Below are positions 25,599 to 35,099 of a stretch of DNA of 64,000 nt, piece after piece (position 1 is the stretch's first letter; every line of letters begins with the position of its first letter). Below the pieces are notes generated by a model, which saw only the letters and a list, made by a program, of their open reading frames with translations, was not told where the DNA came from and did not search any database. This stretch comes from Mycolicibacterium goodii (GTDB lineage: Bacteria; Actinomycetota; Actinomycetes; Mycobacteriales; Mycobacteriaceae), in contig NZ_CP012150.1 of the NCBI RefSeq assembly GCF_001187505.1, positions 4,994,048 to 5,058,047 of the forward strand, written 5' to 3'. Position numbers and translations under genes: made by a program.

Positions 25599-27343
25599 CA
25601 GTTCTCTCCTTGGGTTGTCAGGGTGACGCAGTCGGCGACGGTCCTGGCGCACAGCGCCAGCGATGTGGCGCCTGCGTCCGGCGTGCCGACACTACGTTCG
25701 GCCAGCGGCCGGGCACGTCCGACCTTCGGGCGCAGGTCCGCGGTCGCGCGGGCCGCCTCGGTCGCGACGTCGGCCGCTGCCCGCCAGGCCGATTGCCACG
25801 ATTCGCCCTGTGCGACACGGCGTTCCAGCTCCTCGGTGAACGGAAGCATGGCGTCGAGCATGGTCTTGTCGCCCGGCGCGGCCCCGCCCAACTCGATCAG
25901 GGCGTCGTACCCGGCGCGCACCGCTTCGGCAACGGCTGACGAGTCCGGACGACCGGTGTCGCCGAGACGGGTGCCCAGCGCGGTGAGCAGAGCACCCCAC
26001 AGCACGCCCGAGGTGCCACCGGCCTTGGCGGCCCAGGCTTTTCCGGCCGCGGTCAGCGTCGAACCCTGACCGGCGCCGTCGGCCAGCGCCGACGTCGCGG
26101 CCTGGCGCGCCGCCGACGAGCCTTTGACCATGCCGCGGCCGTGGTCACCGTCGCCGGCGACCGCGTCGATCCGGCCCAGTTCCTCTTCGGCGTCGGCGAG
26201 TGCCTCGGCCATCGCGTCGAACGCGCGGACCACCATCCGGGCGCCGGCCCGGCCGTCCTCGTCGGACAGTTCGGCGAGTTTCGGCCCCGATGATGCCGCC
26301 CCGGCGGACTCGTCGGAGCGCCGCTCGCCCGTCTGGGCCGACCGCGGCGCCGCACCCTTCTTGTAGGCGGGGGTGTCGGCCGGTGCCGTCCAGTAGTGTT
26401 CGAGTTCCTCGTCGAGCCACATCACGGTCAGCGAACAACCGGCCATGTCCAGACTGGTCACGAGTTCACCGACCTCGGGTTCCACGATCGTGTAGCCACG
26501 GTCGCGCAGCAGCCGGGAAACCTCGCCCCAGACCACGAACAGCTCTTCGTACTTGGTGCGGCCGAGACCGTTGAGTATCACCGCGATCCGCTTCTCGGTG
26601 GCGTCGGGACGGTCACCGAGGACCCCGTCGACCAGGGTCGCCGCGAGACCGGCCGCGGTCGGCATCTTCTCCTCGGACACACCCGGTTCGCCGTGGATGC
26701 CGAGCCCGAGACCCATGTGGCCTTCCGGGACCGTGAACAGCGGGTGATCGGCGCCGGGCAGGGTGCACCCGTCGAACGCCACGCCCAGGGTGCGGGTGGC
26801 CGCGTTGGCGGCCTCGGCCACGCGGACCACACCGGCGAGGTCCAGGCCCTCCTCGGCCGCCGCACTCGCACACTTGAACACCGTGAAATCGCCTGCGATA
26901 CCGCGACGTTTGGCCTCCTGGCCACGCTCGGCACTGGCCACGTCGTCGGTGACCGCGAAGTACTGCGCGTCGATGCCCTCACTGCGCAGCTGGTCGACGG
27001 CCAGGTTGAAGTTCATCACGTCACCGGCGTAATTGCCCGTGGTGAGCAGCACGCCTGCGTCGCCGTGCGCGGCGCGCGCCACCGACGCGGCCTCTTCCGC
27101 CGAGGGCGAGGTGAAGATGTTGCCGACGACGGCGCCGTCGGCGAAACCGGGGCCCACCGTGCCGCAGAACGCCGGGTAGTGACCGGATCCGCCGCCGATC
27201 ACGACCGCCACCTTGCCCGGGCGGGTGGTCTGCGCGCGCACCACACCGCCGGGAACCCCGACGACATGGCGCGCATTGGCATCGAGGAAGCCGACGAGCA
27301 TGTCCTCGGTGAACCGGGCCGGATCGTTGAACAACTTGGTCAT
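25598..27343 (-). CDS. derK: Dihydroxyacetone kinase-type DhaK-DhaL fusion, probable D-erythrulose 4-kinase
   Basis: The 581-residue fusion has a DhaK domain (residues 1-330) and a DhaL domain (about 365-575). The DhaK part shows [11 protein letters not shown] and [11 protein letters not shown], with the substrate-binding His in GIHGEPG. The DhaL part shows the ADP/Mg site [13 protein letters not shown]. It therefore uses ATP, not a PTS phosphoryl donor. In the known pathway this kinase phosphorylates D-erythrulose. ATG 27343 overlaps the stop of the preceding ATPase gene (ATGA), and its TGA overlaps derI. The linker between the domains is Ala/Ser-rich and disordered-looking. Dihydroxyacetone could be a side substrate. 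Confidence 0.88.
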   Translation of the reverse strand: MTKLFNDPARFTEDMLVGFLDANARHVVGVPGGVVRAQTTRPGKVAVVIGGGSGHYPAFCGTVGPGFADGAVVGNIFTSPSAEEAASVARAAHGDAGVLLTTGNYAGDVMNFNLAVDQLRSEGIDAQYFAVTDDVASAERGQEAKRRGIAGDFTVFKCASAAAEEGLDLAGVVRVAEAANAATRTLGVAFDGCTLPGADHPLFTVPEGHMGLGLGIHGEPGVSEEKMPTAAGLAATLVDGVLGDRPDATEKRIAVILNGLGRTKYEELFVVWGEVSRLLRDRGYTIVEPEVGELVTSLDMAGCSLTVMWLDEELEHYWTAPADTPAYKKGAAPRSAQTGERRSDESAGAASSGPKLAELSDEDGRAGARMVVRAFDAMAEALADAEEELGRIDAVAGDGDHGRGMVKGSSAARQAATSALADGAGQGSTLTAAGKAWAAKAGGTSGVLWGALLTALGTRLGDTGRPDSSAVAEAVRAGYDALIELGGAAPGDKTMLDAMLPFTEELERRVAQGESWQSAWRAAADVATEAARATADLRPKVGRARPLAERSVGTPDAGATSLALCARTVADCVTLTTQGEN

Positions 27344-28473
27344 CGCAACCGCTCCCCTGACTCCACATCGAACAGGTAGACGCGCTCGGCCGGTGCCGTC
27401 ACGACCACCTGTTGTTCGGGTTCATAGCTTTCCACAGCGGGGGTCTGCACCACGATGCCCTCCTCGACACCGGCCACGGTGCTGGTCGCCAGGCCGAACT
27501 CCAGGAGGTGTTCGAAGTAGGCGACCGTCGCGGCGATGCCATCGCCGCTGTCCGCCGGTCGCAGCACGCAGTCCTGCGGCCGGATGCCCACGCTGACCTG
27601 GGTGCCGTCGGCCACGCCGGTCACCGTGGTGGGCAGCGTACCTGCGCGCGAACCGATCTCGACATGGGCGCGGCCGCCCTCGACGCGCACGGTTCCGCGC
27701 ACCACGTTGATCTGCGGTTCACCGACGAACTGCGCGACGAACAGGTTCGCCGGGTCGTCGAACACCTCGTCGGGTGTGCCGAACTGCTGCACCACGCCTG
27801 CGTCCATGACGGCCAGCCGGTCGGCGAGCGAAAGGGCCTCGACCTGATCGTGGGTGACGACGATGGTGGTGTACCCGAACTCGCGCTGCAGGACCTTCAA
27901 CTCACGCCGCACGCGCTGGCGTGCCGACGCGTCGAGGTGGCTGAGCGGCTCGTCGAGCAGCAGCACCGGTGGGTTGCGCACCAGGGCACGGGCCAGTGCG
28001 ACGCGCTGCTTCTGGCCGCTGGACAGACCGGCCGGACGCAGATCGAGCATGTCGTCCATCTCGAGGCGACGGCTGATCGCGGCCACCATCTCCTCGGCGC
28101 CCCTGACCTTGCGCGCCTTGAGGCCGTAGAGCAGGTTCTCCCGCACCGACATCGGCGGGTACAGCGCGTAGCTCTCGAATCCGACGCCGACACCGCGTTT
28201 CGCGGCGGGCAACTGGGAGACCTCGCGGTCACCGATCCGGATCGAGCCACTGGTGACGGTCTCGAGTCCGGCGATCATCCGCAGGGTGGTGGTCTTGCCG
28301 CAGCCCGACGGGCCGAGCAGCGCCACGAGTTCACCGGGCCGGATGTCCAGATCGATGCCCTTGACGGCGGTGAAGCTCTCCCGACCGCGTGACGAATACG
28401 TCTTGACCAGGTTGCTCAGGGTGAGGCTCTGCGCGGTCCCGGTCTCGGCGGGTGCCGCAACGGTGGATGTCAC
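27340..28473 (-). CDS. Polyol ABC transporter ATP-binding protein 1 (variant NBD)
   Basis: The 377-residue MalK/UgpC-type ATPase has Walker [10 protein letters not shown], Walker B LLLDEPLSHLD, the H-loop VTHDQ and a C-terminal TOBE-like domain. The Q-loop reads GFESYALYP, with Glu where nearly all NBDs have Gln, and the signature is LSSGQKQR instead of LSGGQ. GTG 28473 overlaps the stop of the second ATPase gene (GTGA), and its own stop overlaps derK. Two dissimilar ATPases in one operon suggest a heterodimer driving the tetritol permeases. Confidence 0.87.
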   Translation of the reverse strand: MTSTVAAPAETGTAQSLTLSNLVKTYSSRGRESFTAVKGIDLDIRPGELVALLGPSGCGKTTTLRMIAGLETVTSGSIRIGDREVSQLPAAKRGVGVGFESYALYPPMSVRENLLYGLKARKVRGAEEMVAAISRRLEMDDMLDLRPAGLSSGQKQRVALARALVRNPPVLLLDEPLSHLDASARQRVRRELKVLQREFGYTTIVVTHDQVEALSLADRLAVMDAGVVQQFGTPDEVFDDPANLFVAQFVGEPQINVVRGTVRVEGGRAHVEIGSRAGTLPTTVTGVADGTQVSVGIRPQDCVLRPADSGDGIAATVAYFEHLLEFGLATSTVAGVEEGIVVQTPAVESYEPEQQVVVTAPAERVYLFDVESGERLR

Positions 28474-29588
28474 TTGGCTGCCTCCAATGCGGAATCGGTC
28501 TGCTCGAGGCGCGGGGTGTCGCCCTCCCCGACGTCGCCCGCGGCGAACACGTGAATGTCGTTGTCGGCGATCGACATCGACACCTGATCGCCCTCGCCGA
28601 CACCGTGGCGTCCCGAGGTCAGCACGATCAGCTGGGTGCCGCCGATGGCGACGGTGAGCTCGATGTTGCGACCGAGACGCTCGGCGAGCAGCACCCGGCC
28701 ACGCAGGCCGGCCGCCTCGGAGGTGACGTGCAGATCGCACGGCCGCAGACCGACCCGGACCCGGTCCCCGCGTTGCGCGGACACCCCGGCGGGCACCGCG
28801 ACGTCGAACGAACCGTCACCGAGCCGGATCCGGCCGTCGTCCACCACACCGTCGAGCAGATTGATCTCGGGCTGGCCGAGCGCCTTGGCGACGAAGGTGT
28901 CGGCCGGCTTGCGCCAGATCTCCTCCGGCGTGCCGATCTGCACGAGCCTGCCGTCCCGCATGACCGCGATGCGGTCACCCAGCGCGAGCGCCTCCTGGTA
29001 GTCGTGGGTGACGTAGATGGTGGTGGTGTTGCTCATCGCGCCGAGTTGCTTGAGCTCGGCACGCATCGACGCCCGCAGCTTGGCGTCGAGGTGGCTCAGC
29101 GGCTCGTCGAGCAGGTAGATGTCCGCCGGCCGCACCAACACCCGGCCCAGCGCGACACGCTGGCGCTGGCCGTTCGACAGTTCGCGGGGAAACCGCTTCT
29201 GCAGGTGGTTGATGCCCAGCGTGGTCGTGACCTGGTCGATGCGCTCGGCGCGCTGGGCCTCCGTGTACTGGCCGGTGCGCCCGGATTTCAACGGTGACGC
29301 GAGATTCTCGGCGACGGTCTTCTGCGGGTACAGCGCATAGCTCTCGAAGGCCATCGCGACATTGCGGTGATACGGTTCGACCCGCGTGACATCCGTCCCG
29401 CCGATGTGGATCGCTCCGGCATCGATGTCGACCAGTCCGGCAACCGATTTCAGCGTCGTGGTCTTGCCCGCACCGCTGGGGCCGAGGATCACGAAGAACT
29501 CGCCGTCGGCGATGTCCACCGAAAGCCCGTCCACCGCCTTGGTCTTGCCGAACGACTTGTGCACGTCGGCAATGGAAACTGTTGCCAT
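28470..29588 (-). CDS. Polyol ABC transporter ATP-binding protein 2 (variant NBD)
   Basis: The 372-residue MalK-type ATPase has Walker A GPSGAGKTT, Walker B IYLLDEPLSHLD, VTHDYQEAL and a TOBE-like C-terminus (RPCDLHV). As in its partner, the Q-loop has Glu (AFESYALYPQKTV), and the signature is LSNGQRQR. ATG 29588 overlaps the permease stop (TGATG). The PotA-like and GlnQ-like NBDs elsewhere in this window keep the normal FQ and LSGGQ, so the change is specific to this transporter type. It should still hydrolyse ATP, since the Walker B Glu and the His are present. Confidence 0.87.
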   Translation of the reverse strand: MATVSIADVHKSFGKTKAVDGLSVDIADGEFFVILGPSGAGKTTTLKSVAGLVDIDAGAIHIGGTDVTRVEPYHRNVAMAFESYALYPQKTVAENLASPLKSGRTGQYTEAQRAERIDQVTTTLGINHLQKRFPRELSNGQRQRVALGRVLVRPADIYLLDEPLSHLDAKLRASMRAELKQLGAMSNTTTIYVTHDYQEALALGDRIAVMRDGRLVQIGTPEEIWRKPADTFVAKALGQPEINLLDGVVDDGRIRLGDGSFDVAVPAGVSAQRGDRVRVGLRPCDLHVTSEAAGLRGRVLLAERLGRNIELTVAIGGTQLIVLTSGRHGVGEGDQVSMSIADNDIHVFAAGDVGEGDTPRLEQTDSALEAAK

Positions 29589-30460
29589 CAGGCCTTCACC
29601 GCCCCGAACGACAGGCCACGCACCAGGTACCGCTGAATGGTCAGAGCCAGGATCAGCGGTGGGAGCGCGGCGATGATGGCGGCCGCGGCGGTCAGGTTGT
29701 AGTAGGCCTGTCCGCCGCCGCCGAGGAATTTGGTGATCGCAACCGTCACCGTGCCGGCGTTGCTGTCGGCGAGGATCAGCGGGAACACGTAGTTGTTCCA
29801 CGCGAAGATGAACGCCAGCAGGGCCGCCGCGGCGATGCCCGGTCGCACGATCGGCAACGCCACCATGAGGAATGCGCGCCGCCTGGTGTAGCCGTCGAGC
29901 AGCGCGGCCTGCTCGAGATCCTCGGGCAGATCCTGGAAGTAGGACCGCAGGATCCACACCACCAGCGGCATGGTGACCAACTGCAGCACCCAGATCATGC
30001 CGACCTTGGTGTCGAACAGCCCGATCTGGTTGTAGATCACGAACAGCGGGACGATCACCATCAGCTCCGGCGCGAACCGGAACGACAGCATGGTGAACAT
30101 CAGGTCGTTGGAGCCCTTGTACTGCCAGCGCCCAGCCGCGTACGCCGCCGGGATGCCGATGAGCAGCGACACGATCACCGCGCCACCGCAGTTGAGCAGG
30201 CTGGTCAGCAGCGACGCCTTGAAGTCGACGCTGGTCATCTCGGTGCCCTTGTCGGACAGCACCGTCGCGAAGTTCTCCCACGTCGGGCTGAACGCGAAGT
30301 ACGTCGTGGTCTGCTGCTCGGCGTTCTTGAGCGCCAGCATCAGCATCCAGAAGATCGGGAACAGCGAGAAGACGAACCAGAACACCAGACCCACGTCGGC
30401 GGCGACCGATCCGATGGACCACCGCTTCTGGCCCGGCAGCAATTCGGTTCTGTTGAACAT
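29588..30460 (-). CDS. Polyol ABC transporter permease (MalG-like)
   Basis: The 290-residue inner membrane permease has six helices and the EAA-loop EQAALLDGYTRRRAFLMVALP that docks to an ATPase. The FSLFPIFWMLMLALKNAEQ start and RFAPELMVIVPLFVIYNQIGL segment fit the CUT1 sugar/polyol transporter group. It is spaced two bases from the MalF-like permease gene and overlaps the ATPase gene. Its partner permease and the binding protein precede it in the operon. Confidence 0.88.
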   Translation of the reverse strand: MFNRTELLPGQKRWSIGSVAADVGLVFWFVFSLFPIFWMLMLALKNAEQQTTTYFAFSPTWENFATVLSDKGTEMTSVDFKASLLTSLLNCGGAVIVSLLIGIPAAYAAGRWQYKGSNDLMFTMLSFRFAPELMVIVPLFVIYNQIGLFDTKVGMIWVLQLVTMPLVVWILRSYFQDLPEDLEQAALLDGYTRRRAFLMVALPIVRPGIAAAALLAFIFAWNNYVFPLILADSNAGTVTVAITKFLGGGGQAYYNLTAAAAIIAALPPLILALTIQRYLVRGLSFGAVKA

Positions 30461-30462
30461 GA

Positions 30463-31416
30463 TCAGGACTCCGCCCCGGCAGCACGGCGCTGCGCCTTGC
30501 CGAGCACGCTAACCAGGTAGCGCGCGGTGATGAACACGATGACCCAGAGCAGCAGCATGTAGGTGCTGCCGCGGGAGTAATCCAGGTTGATGATCGAGTC
30601 CTCGAAGGCACCGATCTGCAGGGTGCGCGTGGCGACACCGGGACCGCCCGCGGTCAGCACGTAGATGTGGTCGAACACCTTGAGGTTGTCCATGAACCGG
30701 AAGATCACGGCGACCAGGATGTAGGGCCACAGCATCGGCAGCATGAGCTTGCGGAACATATAGAACCACCCGGCACCATCTACCTCCGACGCCTCGAACG
30801 GCTCCTTGGGCAGTGACCGGATTCCGGCCAGCACCAGGATCGCGACGAACGGGGTGAAGATCCACAGGTCGACCAGGATCACCGACCACAGCGCGTTGGT
30901 CGACGACAGCCAGTCGAACGTGTTACCCAGTCCGAGAACGTGATTGAGGATGCCGAACTGCGGGTTGAACATCAGCTTCCAGATCACGCCCGCGATGACC
31001 GGCGCGATCATCAGCGGCAGGATCAACACCTTCTCGAAGATCTTGCCGATCAGCGACGACCGGTTGAGCAGCAGCGCCAGGCCCACGCCGATGACGGTCT
31101 CGACGACGGTGGCGAGCACCGCGAAGATCGCGGTGACCTTCACGCTCTGCCAGAAGATCTGGTCACCGAGAACGGATTTGAAGTTCTCGAACCAGACGAA
31201 CCGCGGATCCGGGTTCACCGCCGCGTAGTTGAGGAACGCGTAGTACGCGCCCACCGCGAACGGGTACAGGATGCCGATGACGATCAGGACGGCGGGTACC
31301 GACAACAGGTACGGCCGCAGCTTGCGCCGCCACGACGGCACCTCCGGCAGCGGGCCCGGGGTGCCCCGGTCGACGGACTCCGCGGCGGGAGGCCGATGGG
31401 ATGTCTGCAATGTCAT
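30463..31416 (-). CDS. Polyol ABC transporter permease (MalF-like)
   Basis: The 317-residue permease has a Pro/Arg-rich cytoplasmic N-terminus, then six helices. The EAA-loop is FEASEVDGAGWFYMFRKLML, and VLTAGGPGVATRTL is a conserved CUT1 segment. It follows the binding protein by 11 bases. With the MalG-like permease it should form the channel for tetritols or related polyols, as inferred from the operon. Confidence 0.88.
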   Translation of the reverse strand: MTLQTSHRPPAAESVDRGTPGPLPEVPSWRRKLRPYLLSVPAVLIVIGILYPFAVGAYYAFLNYAAVNPDPRFVWFENFKSVLGDQIFWQSVKVTAIFAVLATVVETVIGVGLALLLNRSSLIGKIFEKVLILPLMIAPVIAGVIWKLMFNPQFGILNHVLGLGNTFDWLSSTNALWSVILVDLWIFTPFVAILVLAGIRSLPKEPFEASEVDGAGWFYMFRKLMLPMLWPYILVAVIFRFMDNLKVFDHIYVLTAGGPGVATRTLQIGAFEDSIINLDYSRGSTYMLLLWVIVFITARYLVSVLGKAQRRAAGAES

Positions 31417-31427
31417 GTCGCCCGCTC

Positions 31428-32855
31428 CTACAGGTTGACCTTGGAGGTGTTGGTCTTCGCCAGGCTGCGCAACCGGGCGGCCGCATCGTCACCGCCGTAG
31501 ATGTCCTGCAGCGCCACCGCCCAGTCCTTGGTGGTGTCGAAGAACTTCTTCTGCGGGGTGAACTGGATCTTCGACGAGCCGATGACGGTCTCGAACGCTT
31601 CGAGGTATCCGGGCTGGTTGGCCGCGATCCGCTTGAACGTGGTGTCGAACACCGACTTCCGCACGGGATCGGCGTAGATGCCGCCCTCGACGGCCTTGTT
31701 CATCGACTCCTTGCCGGTGGCCCACTGGATGAACAGCCAGGCGGGCAACTTGTTGCGGGAGTTGGCGTTCATGGCCCAGCTCCACGTCCACAGGTTGGTC
31801 TTGTAGTTGCCGTCGGGCCCGGCGGGTCCCGCGTACCACCCGAGGTTGCCCGCCTGGGCGCTGGCGCCGGGCTTGTTCTTCGGGTAGGTCGCGCTGTCGG
31901 CGTCGTAGACCATCATCGCCGTGCCGTCGCCCAGATCGCCGGTGGCGTTCGGGTAGTCGTAGGTCGTCCACGACGTCGGCCCGGCCTTGTGCTGCATCTC
32001 GATCCACTTGCGGGTGAAATCGACGGCCTTGTCGCTGTCCATCTCCGCCACCAGGTCGGTGCCGTCGAACGTGTAGTCGACGGCGCCTTCCCGGACGTAC
32101 TGCGTCATGAAGCCGGGGTGGATCGTCGCCCACGACTTCGATCCGCGCGTCGCGATGCCGTAGCGGTTCTCGGAGCGGTCGGTGAGATCGATGGCCAGCT
32201 GGATGAAGTCGTCGAAGTTGTCGGGCAGCCGGATCCCGTGCTGATCGAAGTAGGCCTTGTTATAGGCCACGACGTTGTTCTCGAAGCCCCACGGGATGGC
32301 CCACTGGCCCCCCGTACCCAGCGGGTTGCCGAGGGTGAAATCCCAGCGGGTCGACGTGCGCAACCCGTCGAAGATGTCGTCGAAGTCGTACTCGTCCGAC
32401 GTGGCGGAGGTGTTCTCCAGCCACGGGTGCAGATCCTCGATCCACCCGGGCGGCCCGTACTGCCAGATGAAGTAGGCACCCAGCATGAAGGCGTCGTGCT
32501 TACCGGTTCCGCCCGCCAGCTCGGTGTTGAGCTTGGTGAAGTAGTCCGCCTCGGGGACCAGATCGACGTTGACGTTGATCCCGGTCAGCTCGGTGAACTC
32601 TTTGAGCAGCGGCTGATACGACAGCTGGTACGGGTGCGGGGTCTGCAGGATGTTGATGGTCGAACCGGAAGCCTTCTTCCAGTCGAAGCCACCGGTGACC
32701 TCCGACGCCCCGTTGGGGGCGTTGGTGCGGCCGCCGACGCCACAGGCCGACAGGACCGGCAGGCTCACCGCCGCCGCCCCGGCCAGGCCCATGGCCGCCA
32801 ACATGTTGCGCCTCGACAACTGCCGATGCAGTCCGGGCTGAGATTCTCGGCTCAT
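31428..32855 (-). CDS. Polyol ABC transporter substrate-binding lipoprotein (D-threitol-type)
   Basis: The 475-residue binding protein has a twin-arginine-like start (LSRRNMLAA, residues 13-21) and a lipobox LSAC (about residue 38). The mature part is a large CUT1-type binding fold with many aromatic residues (SYQPLLKEF, AYFIWQYGPPGWIEDLHPWL) suited to polyol stacking. The homologous M. smegmatis protein was reported to be stabilised by D-threitol, which led to discovery of this pathway (recalled). ATG 32855 lies 14 bases after the eltD stop with only a weak GAAAG. The frame upstream is a shadow of eltD. Confidence 0.88.
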   Translation of the reverse strand: MSRESQPGLHRQLSRRNMLAAMGLAGAAAVSLPVLSACGVGGRTNAPNGASEVTGGFDWKKASGSTINILQTPHPYQLSYQPLLKEFTELTGINVNVDLVPEADYFTKLNTELAGGTGKHDAFMLGAYFIWQYGPPGWIEDLHPWLENTSATSDEYDFDDIFDGLRTSTRWDFTLGNPLGTGGQWAIPWGFENNVVAYNKAYFDQHGIRLPDNFDDFIQLAIDLTDRSENRYGIATRGSKSWATIHPGFMTQYVREGAVDYTFDGTDLVAEMDSDKAVDFTRKWIEMQHKAGPTSWTTYDYPNATGDLGDGTAMMVYDADSATYPKNKPGASAQAGNLGWYAGPAGPDGNYKTNLWTWSWAMNANSRNKLPAWLFIQWATGKESMNKAVEGGIYADPVRKSVFDTTFKRIAANQPGYLEAFETVIGSSKIQFTPQKKFFDTTKDWAVALQDIYGGDDAAARLRSLAKTNTSKVNL

Positions 32856-32869
32856 CACAATCGCTTTCG

Positions 32870-33958
32870 CTATGCCGGGATCAGAGAGACCTTGACCGAT
32901 TCCTTCCCACTGGCCACGAGGTCGAGGCCCTTCTGGAATTCGGTGAGCGGGAACTGGTGGGTGCAGATCTCGTCCATCGGCAGCGCGCCCGACTCGATCA
33001 TCTTGATCGCCGCGGGCCAGCAGTACGGCCCGAGGTGGGCACCGAGGACGTCGAGTTCCTTGTCGTCGCTGATGATGCTCCAGTCGACCGTGACGTCGCT
33101 GCCGAAGACGCCGTACTCGACGTAACGGCCGAGCTTGCGCAGCAGGTTGAGGCCCTGCGGTACCGCCGAGGTGTGGCCGGTGCCTTCGAGGTACACATCG
33201 GCGCCGTAGCCGCCGGTGAGGTCCTTGATGATCTGCTCGGCGTTCTGCTCGGCGATGTTGATCGTCAGGTCGGCGCCGCACTTCTCGGCCAGCTTGAGCT
33301 TCTCGGGTGCCATGTCGAGGGCGATGACGCGCATCGGGCTCTTGGCCTTGGCGCCCGCGATCATGCCGAGGCCGATCGGGCCGCAGCCGGCCACCACGAC
33401 GGTGTCCTCGAAGGTGATCTGTGCGCGCTCCACGGCGTGCAGCGAGCAGGACAGCGGCTCGGCGAACGCGGCGTGCTGGGCCGGGATGTCCGGGGAAACC
33501 TTGTGCACCAGCGCTTCTACGGGATAGACCATGTAGCTGGCCATGGCGCCGGGCGTGCGCCGCTTGAAACCGTAGAGATCGTGCGGCTGGCACATGTGGT
33601 ACTGGCCGCGCTTGCAGAACAGGCACTCCCAGCAGGGCACGATCTGCTCGGAGACCACGCGGTCGCCGACCGCGATGCCCCACCGCTGCGCGGCCTCGTC
33701 GTCGAGTTCGACCACGCGGCCGACGAATTCGTGGCCGGGGATGACCATCGTCTCGGCCCAGGCCGGCCGGTTCTCGTCACCCCAGAACTTGGCGGCCCCG
33801 TGGTAGCACTTGAGGTCGCTTGCACAGATGCCGACGGCCTCGACCCGGATCAGTGCCTCGCCGGGTTTGCGCTGCGGGACCGCGACCTCCTCCAGCCGGT
33901 AGTCGTGGGGGCCGTGACACACCACTGCCTGCATCTTTTCGGGGATTTGATTGGACAT
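32870..33958 (-). CDS. eltD: Zinc alcohol dehydrogenase, probable erythritol/L-threitol dehydrogenase
   Basis: The 362-residue MDR dehydrogenase has catalytic-zinc ligands (CASD Cys about residue 40, GHE about residue 68) and a four-Cys structural zinc site (CWECLFCKRGQYHMC). The Rossmann motif is VVVAGCGPIGLGMIAGA. It should oxidise a secondary hydroxyl of a polyol with NAD. In M. smegmatis the enzyme in this position acts on erythritol and L-threitol, giving erythrulose (recalled). ATG 33958 has GAAAGG nine bases upstream; the longer frame runs into the promoter. It is the first gene of the nine-gene operon and is divergent from the SorC-like regulator. Confidence 0.87.
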   Translation of the reverse strand: MSNQIPEKMQAVVCHGPHDYRLEEVAVPQRKPGEALIRVEAVGICASDLKCYHGAAKFWGDENRPAWAETMVIPGHEFVGRVVELDDEAAQRWGIAVGDRVVSEQIVPCWECLFCKRGQYHMCQPHDLYGFKRRTPGAMASYMVYPVEALVHKVSPDIPAQHAAFAEPLSCSLHAVERAQITFEDTVVVAGCGPIGLGMIAGAKAKSPMRVIALDMAPEKLKLAEKCGADLTINIAEQNAEQIIKDLTGGYGADVYLEGTGHTSAVPQGLNLLRKLGRYVEYGVFGSDVTVDWSIISDDKELDVLGAHLGPYCWPAAIKMIESGALPMDEICTHQFPLTEFQKGLDLVASGKESVKVSLIPA

Positions 33959-33989
33959 GCCGGATACCTTTCGAGCTGTGGTTGCAGTC

Positions 33990-34019
33990 ACAGTAGCCAA
34001 CCGCATGCACAATTGTCCA
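33990..34019 (-). promoter_or_regulatory. Predicted eltD operon promoter
   Basis: On the minus strand TGGACA (34019-34014) and TACTGT (33995-33990) are 18 bases apart, a good SigA-like pair. Transcription would begin near 33983, 25 bases before the eltD ATG. The left arm of the inverted repeat at 34022-34057 touches the upstream edge of the -35. Confidence 0.5.
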
Positions 34020-34021
34020 GC

Positions 34022-34057
34022 ACATCTGTTCATTGAACCTTGACGACGAACAGATGT
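34022..34057. promoter_or_regulatory. Inverted-repeat operator between eltD and the regulator gene
   Basis: ACATCTGTTC (34022-34031) and GAACAGATGT (34048-34057) are a perfect 10-bp inverted repeat with a 16-bp spacer. A small palindrome GTTCA-T-TGAAC (34028-34038) overlaps the left arm. It is the most likely binding site of the SorC/EryD-like regulator encoded next to it. Confidence 0.6.
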
Positions 34058-34070
34058 TCAGTGTCATACT
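34040..34070 (+). promoter_or_regulatory. Predicted regulator promoter, probably leaderless
   Basis: TTGACG (34040-34045) and CATACT (34065-34070) could direct transcription starting at or near the GTG at 34077, and no ribosome site is present. The right arm of the inverted repeat lies between the two elements, which would let the regulator repress itself. Confidence 0.4.
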
Positions 34071-34076
34071 TTCTTC

Positions 34077-35099
34077 GTGCCCCGGTCCGCCCAGCCATCG
34101 CCATCGACCGGCGTCGACGGCCCGTCATCCGACGCCGATTCCGGTCACTTCCCTGCCTCGCTGCTGTACACGGCCGCAAAGCTCTATTACACCGAGGACG
34201 CGACCCAGGCGGAGGTGGCCGCTCAACTCGGCACCAGCCGCGCGACGGTGAGCCGGATACTGGCCGAGGCGAAACGGCGTGGCATCGTCCGCATCGAGGT
34301 GGTGCCGCCCGAGCAGCTCGGCCCCGGCGACATCGCCGATCAGCTAACCCGGGCCCTGTCGCTCAACACGGTGTTCCTCAGCCATCCGCTGCCCAACCCG
34401 GGACCCGGCCGGACCGCCGTCGACGTCATGGGCGCCGTCCTGGCCCCCGCCGTCGGGCGAGCGCTGGCCGCCGCGGGCCTGCTGCCGGGAGACGTCCTGC
34501 TGGTGTCCTCGGGCCGGACCGTCTACGAGGTCGCGCAGTACGAGCTCGTCGACCTGCCCGGGGTGCAGGTGGCGCCCACCGTCGGCGGCAACGACCAGCC
34601 CGAGGAGTGGTACCAGACCAACGAGATCACCCGGCTGGTGTCCAATCGGGTCAACGGCAGGCCGAATTACCTGTTCGCACCGGCACTTCCGGGCCCCGAC
34701 CTGTATCCGTCGCTGCTCAACGACCCCAGCATCCAGCGGGTGCTGCACCTGTGGCCGAAGGCCCGCTGCGCCCTCATGGGCGTCGGCGCACCGCCCCTGC
34801 TGCGCTCGGACATCCCCCGCTTCGTGCCCACCGGGTCGAGTTCGCTGCGCTCCGCCGTCGGCGACGTGTGCTCGCGGTTCTTCGACCGCGACGGCGATCC
34901 CGTCGAGTTCGACGGCAGCGACCGCCTCATCGCGGTGGAACTCGAAGCGCTGCGCCACATTCCGGTGACCATCGCCGTCGCGATCGGCAAGGACAAGGTC
35001 GAATCGGTGGTCGCGGGTGCGCGCGGCGGATACTTCAACCAGCTCGTGACCGACCCGGCCACCGCGGCCGCCATCCTCGAATACACGGAGTCGCAGTGA
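34077..35099 (+). CDS. SorC/DeoR-type transcriptional regulator (EryD-like)
   Basis: The 340-residue protein has an N-terminal HTH (TQAEVAAQLGTSRATVSRIL, about residues 43-62) and a C-terminal sugar-phosphate-binding SorC domain (VSSGRTVYEV, GVGAPPLL, AIGKDKVESVVAGARGGYFN). Relatives such as EryD control polyol genes in response to phosphorylated intermediates. GTG 34077 seems leaderless. It is divergent from the eltD operon across a 118-base region with an inverted repeat, and overlaps dthD by four bases (GTGA). It probably controls both transcripts. The ligand may be an erythrulose phosphate (inference). Confidence 0.88.
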   Translation: MPRSAQPSPSTGVDGPSSDADSGHFPASLLYTAAKLYYTEDATQAEVAAQLGTSRATVSRILAEAKRRGIVRIEVVPPEQLGPGDIADQLTRALSLNTVFLSHPLPNPGPGRTAVDVMGAVLAPAVGRALAAAGLLPGDVLLVSSGRTVYEVAQYELVDLPGVQVAPTVGGNDQPEEWYQTNEITRLVSNRVNGRPNYLFAPALPGPDLYPSLLNDPSIQRVLHLWPKARCALMGVGAPPLLRSDIPRFVPTGSSSLRSAVGDVCSRFFDRDGDPVEFDGSDRLIAVELEALRHIPVTIAVAIGKDKVESVVAGARGGYFNQLVTDPATAAAILEYTESQ

